From the NCBI GenBank assembly GCA_016213135.1, contig JACRBQ010000133.1, positions 1 to 41,734 of the forward strand: DNA of 41,734 nucleotides, given 5' to 3'. The notes under the pieces were generated by a model that was not told the origin of the DNA, ran no database searches, and was given only the letters and a program-made list of their open reading frames with translations. Positions within the stretch are counted from its first letter, which is position 1. Each line of letters begins with the position of its first letter. Both the position numbers and the translations under genes were made by a program. Positions 15,442 through 25,609 of this stretch are shown piece by piece. Origin of the DNA: Chloroflexota bacterium. GTDB lineage: Bacteria; Chloroflexota; Anaerolineae; Anaerolineales; VGOW01.

Positions 15442-18400
15442 ATGTTTCAACCAGTTTTGTCCAAACTCGACACCCAAAAACTCGAAACCGAGGTCCTCAA
15501 TTTCTGGAAGCGCGAGAGCATTTTCCAGAAATCCATGGACAGCCGCAAGAACGGCAAACGCTACGTGTTTTACGAAGGCCCGCCCACGGCCAACGGCAAA
15601 CCCGGCTCGCACCACGTGCTGGCCCGCGCCTTCAAAGATATGTTTCCCCGCTACCACGCCATGCGCGGCGACTTTGTGCTGCGCCGCGGCGGCTGGGATA
15701 CGCACGGCCTGCCGGTGGAGATCGAAGTCGAAAAGAAGCTGGGCTTCAGCGGCAAAGACCAAATCGAGAAATTCGGCATGGCCGAGTTCAACGCCCGCTG
15801 CCGCAAGTCGGCCTTCGACTATATCCAGGACTGGGAACGGATGACCGAGCGCATCGGCTTCTGGGTGGACCTCAAAACCGCTTACGTCACTTACGACAAT
15901 GAATACATCGAATCGGTGTGGTGGATCCTGCGGCAGTTTTGGGACAAAGGCTTGCTCTATCAGGGCTTCAAAGTAGTGCCCTACTGCCCGCGCTGCGGCA
16001 CGCCCCTTTCCGACCACGAGGTGTCCCTAGGCTACCGGGAAGACACCGAAGACCCCTCGGTGTTCGTCCGCTTCCCCCTCAAGGATGAACCGGGCACATC
16101 ATTTCTTGTGTGGACCACCACGCCGTGGACGCTGCCCGCCAACGTGGCGCTGGCCGTGCATCCCGACGTGCTGTATCTCAAAGTCGAGCGCAAGGCCGGC
16201 GACAACGGGGACACCGAGCGGCTGATCATCGCCAAAGACCTGGCCGATAAAGTGCTGGGCGAAGGCCAATACAAAGTCATCGGCGATTACAAGGGCAAGG
16301 AACTCAAAGGCAAGCGCTACAATCCGCTCTACTCGTTCATGCCTTTCGACGGCAAGGCCCACTATGTGGTGCCGGGCGATTTCGTCACAATCGCCGACGG
16401 CACGGGCATCGTGCATCAGGCCCCCGCTTTCGGCGCGGACGATATGCGCATGGCAAACGACAACGACCTGCCCGTGCTGATGACCGTGGATGAGCGCGGC
16501 GCATTCGTGGACGCCGTCAAACCGTGGCGCGGCGTGTGGGTCAAAGATGCCGATCCGATGATCACCCGCGACCTCGACGACCGGGGCTTGCTGTTCAGCT
16601 CGGGGATGTACTTGCACACCTATCCGTTTTGCTGGCGCTGCGGCACACCGCTGCTCTATTACGCCCGCTCCACGTGGTTCGTCGAAACCACCCGCTACAA
16701 GAAACAGCTCAACGATCTCAACGACACCATCAACTGGGTTCCCGATCACGTCAAACACGGGCGCTTCGGCAACTGGCTCGAAAACAACGTGGATTGGGCG
16801 CTGGGCCGCGAGCGTTACTGGGGCACGCCCTTGCCCGTCTGGGTGGACGATGACGGCGATCAACTGTGCGTCGGCTCGGTGGCCGAACTGAGCCAACTCG
16901 CCGGGCGCGACCTTTCTGAACTGGATTTGCACCGCCCCTACGTGGACGACATCACCTTCCCCAACCCCAAAACCGGGAAAGCTATGCGCCGCGTGCCGGA
17001 GTTGATCGACGTGTGGTTCGATTCGGGCGCCATGCCCGTGGCCCAGTGGCACTATCCCTTTGAAAACGCCGACCTGTTCAAAGAGCAGTTCCCCGCCGAT
17101 TACATCTGCGAGGCGGTGGATCAGACTCGCGGCTGGTTCTATTCGCTGCACGCCATCTCCACTTTGCTCTTCGACAGTGTGGCCTACAAAAACGCCCTCT
17201 GCCTCGGGCACATCCTCGACGGCGAAGGGCAGAAGATGTCCAAATCCAAGGGCAACATCGTCGACCCGTGGAGCGTGCTCAACGCCCACGGCGCGGACGC
17301 CTTCCGCTGGTACCTCTACACCGCCACGCCGCCCGGCAACTCGCGCCGATTCTCCAGCGACCTCGTGGGCGAAGTGGTCCGCAACTTCATGCTCATGTTG
17401 TGGAATACCTACTCCTTCTTCGTCACCTATGCCAACCTGGCCGCTTGGAGGCCCGGCGCCGACGTGCCCTCCGATGCCTTCAGCCCGTTGGACAAGTGGA
17501 TCCTTTCGGAACTGCACACGCTGGTGCGCGACGTGACCGAAGCTTACGACACCTACGACGTGACCGCCGCCACGCGGCCCATCGAGAAGTTCGTTTCCGA
17601 TCTCTCCAACTGGTATCTGCGCCGCTCGCGCCGCCGCTTCTGGAAGTCGGAAACCGATTCCGACCGCGCCGCCTACGCCACCCTGTACGAGTGCCTCGTT
17701 ACGGTTTCCAAACTGCTGGCCCCGGCCATGCCGTTCCTCGCCGATGCCTTATACCGCAATTTGGTCGCCACGGCAGCCCCCAACGCCCCGGCCTCCGTGC
17801 ATCTGGCCGACTGGCCCACGGCGCAACTGTGGAAGATCGACGAGAAGCTCATGAGCGAAATGCGGGTGGTGATGCGCTCGGCCTCGCTGGGCCATGCCGC
17901 CCGCGCCAAAGCGGGGCGCAAAGTGCGCCAGCCTTTGGCCGCCGCCTCCTTCTCTGCGCCCACCGCCGCCGAGGCTGCCGCCATTGGCGCGTATGCCGAG
18001 CTGCTTGCCGACGAACTCAACGTCAAATCGGTCACTGTGCTGGATCATGCCGAGGACGCGGTGAGCTACACGCTGAACCCGCTGCCCCGGCAACTTGGGC
18101 AAAAGTACGGGGCCAGGTTTCCCAAGATCAAAGCTGCGTTGCTGGCGGGCGATCAGACCGCGCTGGCCCGCGCCCTGCTGGCCGGCGAAGCCGTCAACAT
18201 GACCGTGGACGGGGAAAGCCTCGTGATCCTGCCTTCGGAAGTGGAAGTGCGGCAAACGGCCCGCAGCGGCGTGGTGGTGGCCGAAGAGGCCGGTTACCTT
18301 GCGGCCCTCACCACCGACCTGACCGAGGCCCTCATCGCCGAAGGGTTGGCGCGCGAATTTGTGCGCCGCGTGCAGGACTTGCGCAAATCCGCCGGGCTGG

Positions 18401-18612
18401 AGATTGCCGACCGGATCGCCGTGCGCTACGAGGCCACACCCAAACTGGCCGCAGCCGTGGCCGCGTTTGACGAATACATCTGCGCGGAAACTTTGTGCGT
18501 AGACCTGGCTCCCGGCAGCCTGCCCGATGCCGCGACAGCGGAAGATTCCTTTGACGGCGAAACGCTGAAGGTGGCGCTGGCGAAGACTAAATCGGGTACA
18601 ATCGCTGCATGA
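15442..18612 (+). CDS. ileS: Isoleucyl-tRNA synthetase
   Basis: A 1056-residue class I synthetase that charges tRNA-Ile in the cytoplasm. The HIGH region reads YEGPPTANGKPGSHHVLARA, the PGxHHV variant also known in Bacteroidetes-type IleRS. GGWDTHGLPVEIEVEK follows, then the CP1 editing domain (about 190-400, with TTTPWTLPANVAL). WFDSGAMP and the KMSKS loop (KMSKSKGN) precede the anticodon-binding domain. AAGGAG sits 7 nt before the ATG. Preceded by a T-box with an ATC specifier, which independently supports the identity. It runs straight into lspA with a 4-bp overlap. Confidence 0.96.
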   Translation: MFQPVLSKLDTQKLETEVLNFWKRESIFQKSMDSRKNGKRYVFYEGPPTANGKPGSHHVLARAFKDMFPRYHAMRGDFVLRRGGWDTHGLPVEIEVEKKLGFSGKDQIEKFGMAEFNARCRKSAFDYIQDWERMTERIGFWVDLKTAYVTYDNEYIESVWWILRQFWDKGLLYQGFKVVPYCPRCGTPLSDHEVSLGYREDTEDPSVFVRFPLKDEPGTSFLVWTTTPWTLPANVALAVHPDVLYLKVERKAGDNGDTERLIIAKDLADKVLGEGQYKVIGDYKGKELKGKRYNPLYSFMPFDGKAHYVVPGDFVTIADGTGIVHQAPAFGADDMRMANDNDLPVLMTVDERGAFVDAVKPWRGVWVKDADPMITRDLDDRGLLFSSGMYLHTYPFCWRCGTPLLYYARSTWFVETTRYKKQLNDLNDTINWVPDHVKHGRFGNWLENNVDWALGRERYWGTPLPVWVDDDGDQLCVGSVAELSQLAGRDLSELDLHRPYVDDITFPNPKTGKAMRRVPELIDVWFDSGAMPVAQWHYPFENADLFKEQFPADYICEAVDQTRGWFYSLHAISTLLFDSVAYKNALCLGHILDGEGQKMSKSKGNIVDPWSVLNAHGADAFRWYLYTATPPGNSRRFSSDLVGEVVRNFMLMLWNTYSFFVTYANLAAWRPGADVPSDAFSPLDKWILSELHTLVRDVTEAYDTYDVTAATRPIEKFVSDLSNWYLRRSRRRFWKSETDSDRAAYATLYECLVTVSKLLAPAMPFLADALYRNLVATAAPNAPASVHLADWPTAQLWKIDEKLMSEMRVVMRSASLGHAARAKAGRKVRQPLAAASFSAPTAAEAAAIGAYAELLADELNVKSVTVLDHAEDAVSYTLNPLPRQLGQKYGARFPKIKAALLAGDQTALARALLAGEAVNMTVDGESLVILPSEVEVRQTARSGVVVAEEAGYLAALTTDLTEALIAEGLAREFVRRVQDLRKSAGLEIADRIAVRYEATPKLAAAVAAFDEYICAETLCVDLAPGSLPDAATAEDSFDGETLKVALAKTKSGTIAA
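18597..18602 (+). promoter_or_regulatory. Internal -10 box for a leaderless lspA transcript
   Basis: TACAAT inside the last codons of ileS is followed by 6 nt and then the lspA ATG. This resembles the other -10/start-codon spacings in the window. No -35 box was identified. Confidence 0.4.
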
Positions 18613-19151
18613 AACGATTCCTCCAACATGCGCTGCTGTTCGTCATTGCCATTGCCGTCATCGTCGCCGACCAGATCTCCAAAGCATACATCCGCGCCGC
18701 GCTTGCGCCATTCGGAATGGTGGCTCCCATTCCGGCGCTGCGCGACTACTTCACGCTGATCAACACCACCAACACCGGGGCCGCCTTTGGCATGTTCAAA
18801 GCGGCCGGCGGCATCTTCACCGTCATCGCCATCGTCGTCGCCGTGGCCATTGTGCTCTACTACCGCCAAATCCCGGACGGGCACTACCTCATCCGTGCGG
18901 CGCTTGGCCTGCAGTTGGGCGGGGCGCTGGGCAACCTCATCGACCGCCTGCGCTTTGGCACGGTGACCGACTTCATCTTTTTTCACTGGCGCGGCGCCGT
19001 CAACGCGCCCATCTTCAACCTCGCCGATCTGTCCATCACTTGTGGCGTGATTCTGCTGGCCCTGCTCATGTGGCGCGACAGCGCCGGCGAGCAGGCCGCT
19101 AAACAGACCGCCGTGCTTGACCCCGCACCTGCCCCCAACGCGCATGAGTGA
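18609..19151 (+). CDS. lspA: Lipoprotein signal peptidase II
   Basis: A 180-residue aspartic membrane protease that cleaves prolipoproteins after lipid attachment. Four TM helices are visible. Conserved motifs are IVADQISKAYI near the N-terminus, NTTNTGAAFGMF, GGALGNLIDRLRFG with the first catalytic Asp, and FNLADLSITCG with the second. It overlaps the ileS stop by 4 bp. Two probable substrates in this window carry lipoboxes: the YceI-like protein (37275-37949) and the protein starting at 40973. Confidence 0.95.
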   Translation: MKRFLQHALLFVIAIAVIVADQISKAYIRAALAPFGMVAPIPALRDYFTLINTTNTGAAFGMFKAAGGIFTVIAIVVAVAIVLYYRQIPDGHYLIRAALGLQLGGALGNLIDRLRFGTVTDFIFFHWRGAVNAPIFNLADLSITCGVILLALLMWRDSAGEQAAKQTAVLDPAPAPNAHE

Positions 19152-20073
19152 ACGCACACTGCGGCTTACGGCGCAGGTCGGCGGCGGGCGACTGGACCGC
19201 TACCTCGCCGACACCCTGCCCGATCTCTCTCGCGCGCAAATTCAACGGCTGATCGATGACGGCTTCATCACCGTCAATCATGTGGCAGTGGAAAAGGCCA
19301 GCCTCCGGCTTTCGGGCGGCGAGGACATTGTGGTGCGCGTGCCTCCGCCTGCGCCGGCCCAGGCCGCAGCGGAAGCCATTGCCCTCAACGTGGTCTACGA
19401 GGATGGCGACGTAATCGTGATCGACAAACCGGCGGGCATGGTGGTGCACCCCTCGGCCGGGCACCCCGGCGGCACGCTGGTCAATGCCGTGCTGGCTCAC
19501 GCGCCCGATCTCGAAGGCGTGGGCGACGAAGTGCGCCCCGGCATCGTTCACCGGCTGGACAAGGACACGTCCGGCCTGATTGTGGTAGCCAAGAACGACC
19601 GGGCGCACCGCCACTTGCAGGCGCAGTTCAAAGATCGGGCTGCGCGAAAAATGTACCTGGCTTTGGTGATCGGGCATCCGCCCACCCCCACGGGCCGCAT
19701 CGAGGCTCCCCTGGGGCGCGATCCCAAAAACCGCCAGCGCATGGCCGTCATCACCGATTCCCGCGCCAACGCCCGTGACGCGGTGACTGAGTATCGCACC
19801 CGCGAAACTTTCCGGCTGTTCACCCTGCTGGAGGCCGAGCCGAAAACCGGGCGCACGCATCAGATTCGGGTGCACTTTGCCTTTCTGGGCTGCCCATTGG
19901 CCGGTGACGCGGTGTATGCCACCCGGGCCAGCGTGGGCGTCAAAGCGCCCGGGCTGGCGCGGCAATTCCTGCACGCCGCGCGCCTCACGTTGCAACTTCC
20001 CTCCGGCCCTATACGGACATTCGAGTCCGCACTGCCGGACGACTTGCATGAGGTGCTGACCCAATTGAGATAA
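19144..20073 (+). CDS. rluD: RluA/RluD-family 23S rRNA pseudouridine synthase
   Basis: 309 residues from the ATG at 19144, which overlaps lspA by 8 bp. An N-terminal S4 RNA-binding domain (about 14-75: RLDRYLADTLPDLSRAQIQR) is followed by the synthase domain with the catalytic-Asp motif GIVHRLDKDTSGLIVVAKN and the later KTGRTHQIRVH. It isomerises uridines in structured RNA; RluD-type members act on helix 69 of 23S rRNA, but the exact target here is inferred. An lspA-rluD order is common in bacteria. Confidence 0.9.
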   Translation: MSERTLRLTAQVGGGRLDRYLADTLPDLSRAQIQRLIDDGFITVNHVAVEKASLRLSGGEDIVVRVPPPAPAQAAAEAIALNVVYEDGDVIVIDKPAGMVVHPSAGHPGGTLVNAVLAHAPDLEGVGDEVRPGIVHRLDKDTSGLIVVAKNDRAHRHLQAQFKDRAARKMYLALVIGHPPTPTGRIEAPLGRDPKNRQRMAVITDSRANARDAVTEYRTRETFRLFTLLEAEPKTGRTHQIRVHFAFLGCPLAGDAVYATRASVGVKAPGLARQFLHAARLTLQLPSGPIRTFESALPDDLHEVLTQLR

Positions 20074-20090
20074 CAAGCTCTCTGATGGGA

Positions 20091-20096
20091 TATAAT
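20091..20096 (+). promoter_or_regulatory. -10 box for the RHH/HNH pair
   Basis: TATAAT lies 24 nt upstream of the ATG at 20121, with AAAGGTAGG as ribosome binding site between. A TTGAGA at 20065-20070 is a possible -35 box but the spacer would be 20 nt. Confidence 0.5.
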
Positions 20097-20120
20097 TCGC
20101 CGACGAAAGGTAGGTGCGCT

Positions 20121-20537
20121 ATGGAGATGATGACCGTTCAACTTCCCAAACGGCTGTTTGAGCGATTGGAGCGAGCTGCCAAACGATTGCACCGCCCTGT
20201 GGATGAGTACATCATCCAGAGTCTCGATCTATCGATCCCGCCCGAATTGCCTGTGGATTGGCAGGCCGAATTGGAAGAGATGCTTTACTTCAATGATGAG
20301 AAACTACGGCAAGCGGCAGAACCGTTGTTTTCCCCGAATGAACAGAAACGATTGCGTGAATTGAACTATTCAGCGGGCGAACGCGAACTCACCGACGCGG
20401 AGCAGAAGGAGGCGGACGCCTTGCTGGAGAAATATCACTTTTCAACAGTGCGCCGCGCAAGGGCGCTGGCAGTTCTAAAAATGCGTGGATTTGCTCTGCC
20501 GCTCGATCAACCACCTCTCGAATTGGATCGCGCATGA
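20121..20537 (+). CDS. Ribbon-helix-helix-like protein paired with HNH gene
   Basis: 138 residues from ATG 20121 (AAAGGTAGG upstream). The N-terminus MMTVQLPKRLFERLERAAKR continuing to DEYIIQSL matches the strand-helix-helix layout of CopG/Arc-type DNA-binding proteins. The rest is acidic and helical (LTDAEQKEADALLEKYHF), rich in Glu and Leu, and resembles dimerising tails. It overlaps the HNH endonuclease gene by 4 bp, so the two are one unit. The composition is less GC-rich than the flanking housekeeping genes. The function is unproved; an antitoxin or autorepressor role is a reasonable guess. Confidence 0.6.
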   Translation: MEMMTVQLPKRLFERLERAAKRLHRPVDEYIIQSLDLSIPPELPVDWQAELEEMLYFNDEKLRQAAEPLFSPNEQKRLRELNYSAGERELTDAEQKEADALLEKYHFSTVRRARALAVLKMRGFALPLDQPPLELDRA

Positions 20538-20962
20538 CATCGGCCCGCGTCTTGCCGGCATTGCAGGCCGAAGTCGTGTCGCGGGCAGATTCGCGCTGCG
20601 AATATTGCCGATCTGACGAAAGACTGTGCGGCGTTCCATTTGAAATTGATCACGTGATACCTCTGTCGGCAGACGGGCAGACGGTCCCGGAAAATCTTGC
20701 TCTGGCTTGTCCGTCCTGCAATCGGCGCAAGGGCGGCCGGACTCAAGCGTTGGATCCTATAACTGGCGGCATATCGCCGCTTTTCAATCCTCGCCAGGGT
20801 GTTTGGGCCGAGCATTTTGTTTGGAGCGAGGACGGCTTGTCGATACTTGGGCTGACTGAAATAGGGCGGGCGACTGTTAGCGCACTGGCTATGAATCATC
20901 CTCTTGTCATCTCTGCACGGCGCATTTGGTCGAGCGCGGGGTATCACCCGCCTGCGGACTGA
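20534..20962 (+). CDS. HNH endonuclease
   Basis: A 142-residue HNH nuclease. Zn-binding Cys pairs occur in RCEYCRSDE and LALACPSCNRRKG. The core reads EIDHVIPLSADGQTVPENLA: His of the DHV strand, Asn of ENLA and the last Cys pair, which form the beta-beta-alpha-metal site. The protein has no extra DNA-recognition domain, as is usual for small stand-alone HNH proteins of bacteria. It is coupled to the upstream RHH-like gene. Confidence 0.85.
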   Translation: MTSARVLPALQAEVVSRADSRCEYCRSDERLCGVPFEIDHVIPLSADGQTVPENLALACPSCNRRKGGRTQALDPITGGISPLFNPRQGVWAEHFVWSEDGLSILGLTEIGRATVSALAMNHPLVISARRIWSSAGYHPPAD

Positions 20963-20993
20963 TATATCCACCGAATTCTAGGAGACCAACGGT

Positions 20994-21830
20994 ATGCGTG
21001 AAGTTACCATTGCCACCGTACAGATGCGCCCCACCTTGCACGAGATGGAAGACAACCTCGTCAAGATGTCCGAGTACATTGCCAAGATTTGCGGCAGCCA
21101 GAAAGTTGACCTCATCGTTTTCCCCGAATTGATCACCACCGGCTACGAGTGCGGCGTGCGGTTTGTGGATTTGGCTCAGCGTGTGCCGGGGTCGTCGGTG
21201 AACGTCATCTCCCAGCGCGCCGCCGAGTTCGGCGTGCACGTGGCCTTTGGCATGCCGTCGAAAGAAAAGGTCGAATCCATTCTCTTCGACACGGCGGTGC
21301 TCATCGGCCCTGACGGCGAGTTGATTGGCGAATACCGCAAGGTGCACCTCAAGGGCGAAGAGCGCATGACCTTCCGCGCCGGGTTCAAGTACCCGGTGTT
21401 TGAAACGAAGTTCGGCAACGTGGGCCTGCTGCTGGGCTACGACATCGCCTTCCCGGAAGCGGCTCGCAGCCTGGCATTGGACGGCGCGGATTTGGTGGTG
21501 GTATGCGCCAACTGGGAGAAGCCGCGCAACGACGAGTGGCGCACTTACGTGCTGGCCCGCGCTTACGAAAACTCGTGCTTCATTGCCGCCGCCAACCGCG
21601 TGGGCGAAGACGTGACGTATTCGTTCATCGGCGACAGCATGATCGTCGGCCCGCGCGGGCAGGTTTTTGCCTCGCTAGCCGGTGAGACTGACCCCAAAAC
21701 GGGCGACCCCGCCGAAGGCTACGCTCTGGCCCGGGTGGACCTGTCCGATGTGCGCCGCAACCGCGAGGAATTCCAAACCCTGCAAAACCGCGAGCCGGAC
21801 ACCTACAAGGCAATCGTCCGCAAGTATTAG
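20994..21830 (+). CDS. Nitrilase-superfamily (C-N hydrolase fold) protein lacking the catalytic Cys
   Basis: 278 residues. The fold is clear: IATVQMRPTL at the start, the Glu of the triad in VFPELITTGYE (Glu45), the Lys in GEYRKVHLKGEE (Lys116), and the nucleophile elbow. In active members that elbow reads C-Y-D-x-x-F-P-E; here it is LLLGYDIAFPEAARSL with Gly148 (GGC) in place of Cys. A one-base change from TGC would explain it. The protein is otherwise intact and without frameshifts. It may therefore be a non-catalytic paralogue, or use another residue. A small membrane-protein gene begins 6 bp later. Confidence 0.82.
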   Translation: MREVTIATVQMRPTLHEMEDNLVKMSEYIAKICGSQKVDLIVFPELITTGYECGVRFVDLAQRVPGSSVNVISQRAAEFGVHVAFGMPSKEKVESILFDTAVLIGPDGELIGEYRKVHLKGEERMTFRAGFKYPVFETKFGNVGLLLGYDIAFPEAARSLALDGADLVVVCANWEKPRNDEWRTYVLARAYENSCFIAAANRVGEDVTYSFIGDSMIVGPRGQVFASLAGETDPKTGDPAEGYALARVDLSDVRRNREEFQTLQNREPDTYKAIVRKY

Positions 21831-21836
21831 TCCACT

Positions 21837-22190
21837 GTGGCCGGAACTTCGACAGCCCCTCGCTTTGGCAACTTGTGGTCGTTTGCCAGCCTGGTGTTGG
21901 GCGTGACCAGCTTGCTCTTCTCGCTCATTGCCTGGGCGCCGTTCATCCCCGCAGTGTCGCTGCTGTCGTGGCCGCTGGGCCTGTGCGCCATGGCGAGCGG
22001 CTGGGTTGGCGAAAAACGCGCCTGCGCCGACCGTGACCCGGCGGCCACGGGGCAAGCCCGTTGGGGCCGGCGACTCGGCTGCCTGGCGTGGATCATCGAA
22101 GGGCTGGCCGGGGTGGTGTTCGTCCTCATGGTCGGCGGGCTTGTCGGCGTTGGCCTGGCGATCTGGTTCAAATCACTGACCCATCCATGA
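21837..22190 (+). CDS. Small membrane protein, unknown
   Basis: 117 residues from GTG 21837. Hydrophobic segments at about 13-30, 35-55 and 82-110 suggest three TM helices. The middle loop [15 protein letters not shown] is polar. A DUF4190-like layout is possible but not certain. It lies between the nitrilase-fold gene and the threonine aldolase gene, whose ATG overlaps its stop (ATGA), so all three are probably cotranscribed. Confidence 0.6.
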   Translation: MAGTSTAPRFGNLWSFASLVLGVTSLLFSLIAWAPFIPAVSLLSWPLGLCAMASGWVGEKRACADRDPAATGQARWGRRLGCLAWIIEGLAGVVFVLMVGGLVGVGLAIWFKSLTHP

Positions 22191-23269
22191 ATGCTAACCT
22201 TTCCACCCACGACTCCGAATACAAAGGCTTCATTGATCTGCGCTCCGACACGGTGACGCATCCCACGCCGGAGATGCGCCGCGCCATGGCCGAGGCCGAA
22301 GTGGGCGACGACGTGTACGGCGACGACCCCACGGTGAACAAGCTCGAAGCCATGGCCGCCGAAATGCTGGGCAAGGAGGCGGCAGTGTACGTGCCCTCGG
22401 GCACCATGGCTAACGTGGCCGCCACTATGTCGTACGTGCGGCGGGGTGACGAGGTGATCGTGGGCAGCCGCAGCCACATGTACCTCAACGAGCAGGGCGC
22501 GATGGCGGCCCTGTGCCAGGCGCAGGCCATGCCCATTGTGGAGAATCCCGATGGCACGCTGCCGCTGGAGGCCATCGAGGCGGCCATTCGCGAATCGGAC
22601 GAGCATCACCCGATCACCCGGCTCGTTTGCATCGAGAACACGCAAAACGTTTGCGGTGGCCAGCCGCTGTCGGCGGCGTACACCGAAGCGGTGGGCGCGC
22701 TGGCCCGGAAACACGGGCTGCGGTTTCACATTGACGGGGCGCGCATCTTCAACGCCGCGGTGGCCCTCAACGTATCCGCCGCCGAGTTGGCCCGCCCGGC
22801 GGACTCGATCATGTTTTGCATTTCCAAAGGGCTGTGCGCGCCGGTGGGGTCGGTGCTGTGCGGCGACCGCGAGTTTATCACTCAGGCTCGCCGTGCCCGC
22901 AAAATTTTGGGCGGGTCGATGCGGCAGGCGGGTATCATTGCTGCTGCCGGGGTTGTGGCGTTGGCCTCCATGATTGAACGGCTGGAGAACGATCACGAAA
23001 ATGCCCGGCGGCTGGCGCAAGGCCTGGCGAACATTGACGGCATTGTGATTACCCCGCCGAATGTGCGGACCAATATGGTGTATTTTGAACTTGCGCCGAG
23101 CGTGCCGTATACGGCAGGCGAACTGGCCGAGAAGTTGAAAGGGCGCGGCGTGCTGGTGGGGCCGGTGGGCCCGCGCCGTTTCCGCGCCGTGTTGCATTAC
23201 TGGGTATCGCCGGCGCAGGTGGATCGGGCGGTGGAGGTATTTGCCGACTCGTTGCGGCAACAGGCGTAG
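22187..23269 (+). CDS. ltaE: Low-specificity threonine aldolase (PLP enzyme)
   Basis: 360 residues from the ATG at 22187, overlapping the previous stop. PLP fold type I. Family motifs: [19 protein letters not shown] at the start, [31 protein letters not shown], and [15 protein letters not shown] with the Asp that binds the PLP nitrogen. The Schiff-base Lys is in [13 protein letters not shown]. It splits threonine or allo-threonine into glycine and acetaldehyde. The longer open frame upstream (from 22061) lies within the neighbouring gene and is not used. Confidence 0.9.
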   Translation: MNANLSTHDSEYKGFIDLRSDTVTHPTPEMRRAMAEAEVGDDVYGDDPTVNKLEAMAAEMLGKEAAVYVPSGTMANVAATMSYVRRGDEVIVGSRSHMYLNEQGAMAALCQAQAMPIVENPDGTLPLEAIEAAIRESDEHHPITRLVCIENTQNVCGGQPLSAAYTEAVGALARKHGLRFHIDGARIFNAAVALNVSAAELARPADSIMFCISKGLCAPVGSVLCGDREFITQARRARKILGGSMRQAGIIAAAGVVALASMIERLENDHENARRLAQGLANIDGIVITPPNVRTNMVYFELAPSVPYTAGELAEKLKGRGVLVGPVGPRRFRAVLHYWVSPAQVDRAVEVFADSLRQQA

Positions 23270-23349
23270 GCCGTTGACAGGCGGCCTGTAACCGTGTTAC
23301 TCTTTTGACTGCGCCGGGATTTCGGCCCGGCTTATCAGACAAGGAGGTG

Positions 23350-23379
23350 ATGACCGACACATTCGAACGGGAAAGATAG
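23350..23379 (+). CDS. Possible leader micro-ORF with an exceptionally strong Shine-Dalgarno
   Basis: Encodes only nine residues (MTDTFERER) and a TAG. AAGGAGGTGAT (23341-23351) is an almost full complement of the 16S 3' end, but it abuts and overlaps the ATG, which is closer than usual. A 65-codon frame starts at 23383, just after it, but has no good ribosome binding site and runs through repeats, so I do not call it a gene. Confidence 0.25.
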   Translation: MTDTFERER

Positions 23380-23456
23380 CGCATGAGCCTGCCCTGTTGG
23401 CTGGGGCAGGATGACGAGGATGAGGGTTCCCCACTGCGAAGTGGGGCTAACGGCAG

Positions 23457-23510
23457 TCGCGGTTACAAACCGCTCCCACGCTTTACAGTAGGAGCGCTTT
23501 ACAAGCGCGA
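23457..23510. repeat. REP-like inverted pair
   Basis: TCGCGGTTACAAACCGCTCC (23457-23476) and GGAGCGCTTTACAAGCGCGA (23491-23510) are inverted variants of one 20-nt unit, each also nearly palindromic. This is the layout of a REP doublet. Confidence 0.75.
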
Positions 23511-23652
23511 TATGCCGGAAAATCGACAGTTCAGCGGAAGCCCTCCGGGTCCACCCGGCCCCGATCTCTTTCCCTCCTAAAAGAAAAAAGCCGTTCGATA
23601 ACGCCCGCAGGTAACTGCGCGGATAGAGCGAAGCGGCACGGCAGAACACTGA

Positions 23653-23723
23653 ACCACTGAGTTCACTGAGACCACTGAGAAGAGGCAAAGGATTTTCTCT
23701 GTGCCCTCCGTGTTCTCCGTGGT
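23653..23723. repeat. ACCACTGAG...CTCCGTGGT palindromic repeat, intergenic copy
   Basis: A 71-bp element with inverted ends (ACCACTGAG / CTCCGTGGT) and inner GTGCCCTCCGTGTTCTCC. It is immediately upstream of the glmS Shine-Dalgarno (AGGAGG). Its reverse-strand translation contains TTENTEGTE, a peptide often mispredicted from this repeat class. A related copy lies within the GH31 gene at 40191-40266. Confidence 0.8.
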
Positions 23724-23748
23724 GAATATCTTATCAGGAGGATTCCCC

Positions 23749-25605
<1,857 letters not shown>

Positions 25606-25609
25606 GTGG

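Larger units (their letters stand above)
23270..23748 (+). other. Long repeat-rich leader upstream of glmS
   Basis: A 479-nt gap. It opens with a promoter: TTGACA (23274-23279), 17 nt, TTACTC (23297-23302). Then comes a hairpin (23313-23331, GCCGGG/CCCGGC), a micro-ORF, a GCGA-capped 7-bp hairpin (23429-23446), a REP pair (23457-23510), another hairpin (23590-23637) and a palindromic repeat (23653-23723). GACTGC (23307-23312) can pair with GCAGTC (23453-23458), closing a domain of about 150 nt. I see no match to the glmS ribozyme core. Confidence 0.55.

Noticed and set aside
16099..17517. A 472-codon minus-strand frame inside ileS
   Set aside because: Antisense shadow of a highly conserved gene, no family features and no ribosome site.
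23297..23460. glmS ribozyme or SAM-I riboswitch before glmS
   Set aside because: CTTATCAGACAAGGAGG slightly resembles SAM-I starts, but the conserved later blocks are absent; the glmS ribozyme core was not found either.
23383..23580. A 65-codon gene or peptide precursor before glmS
   Set aside because: It runs through a hairpin and a REP pair, has no good ribosome site and shows no coding-like features.
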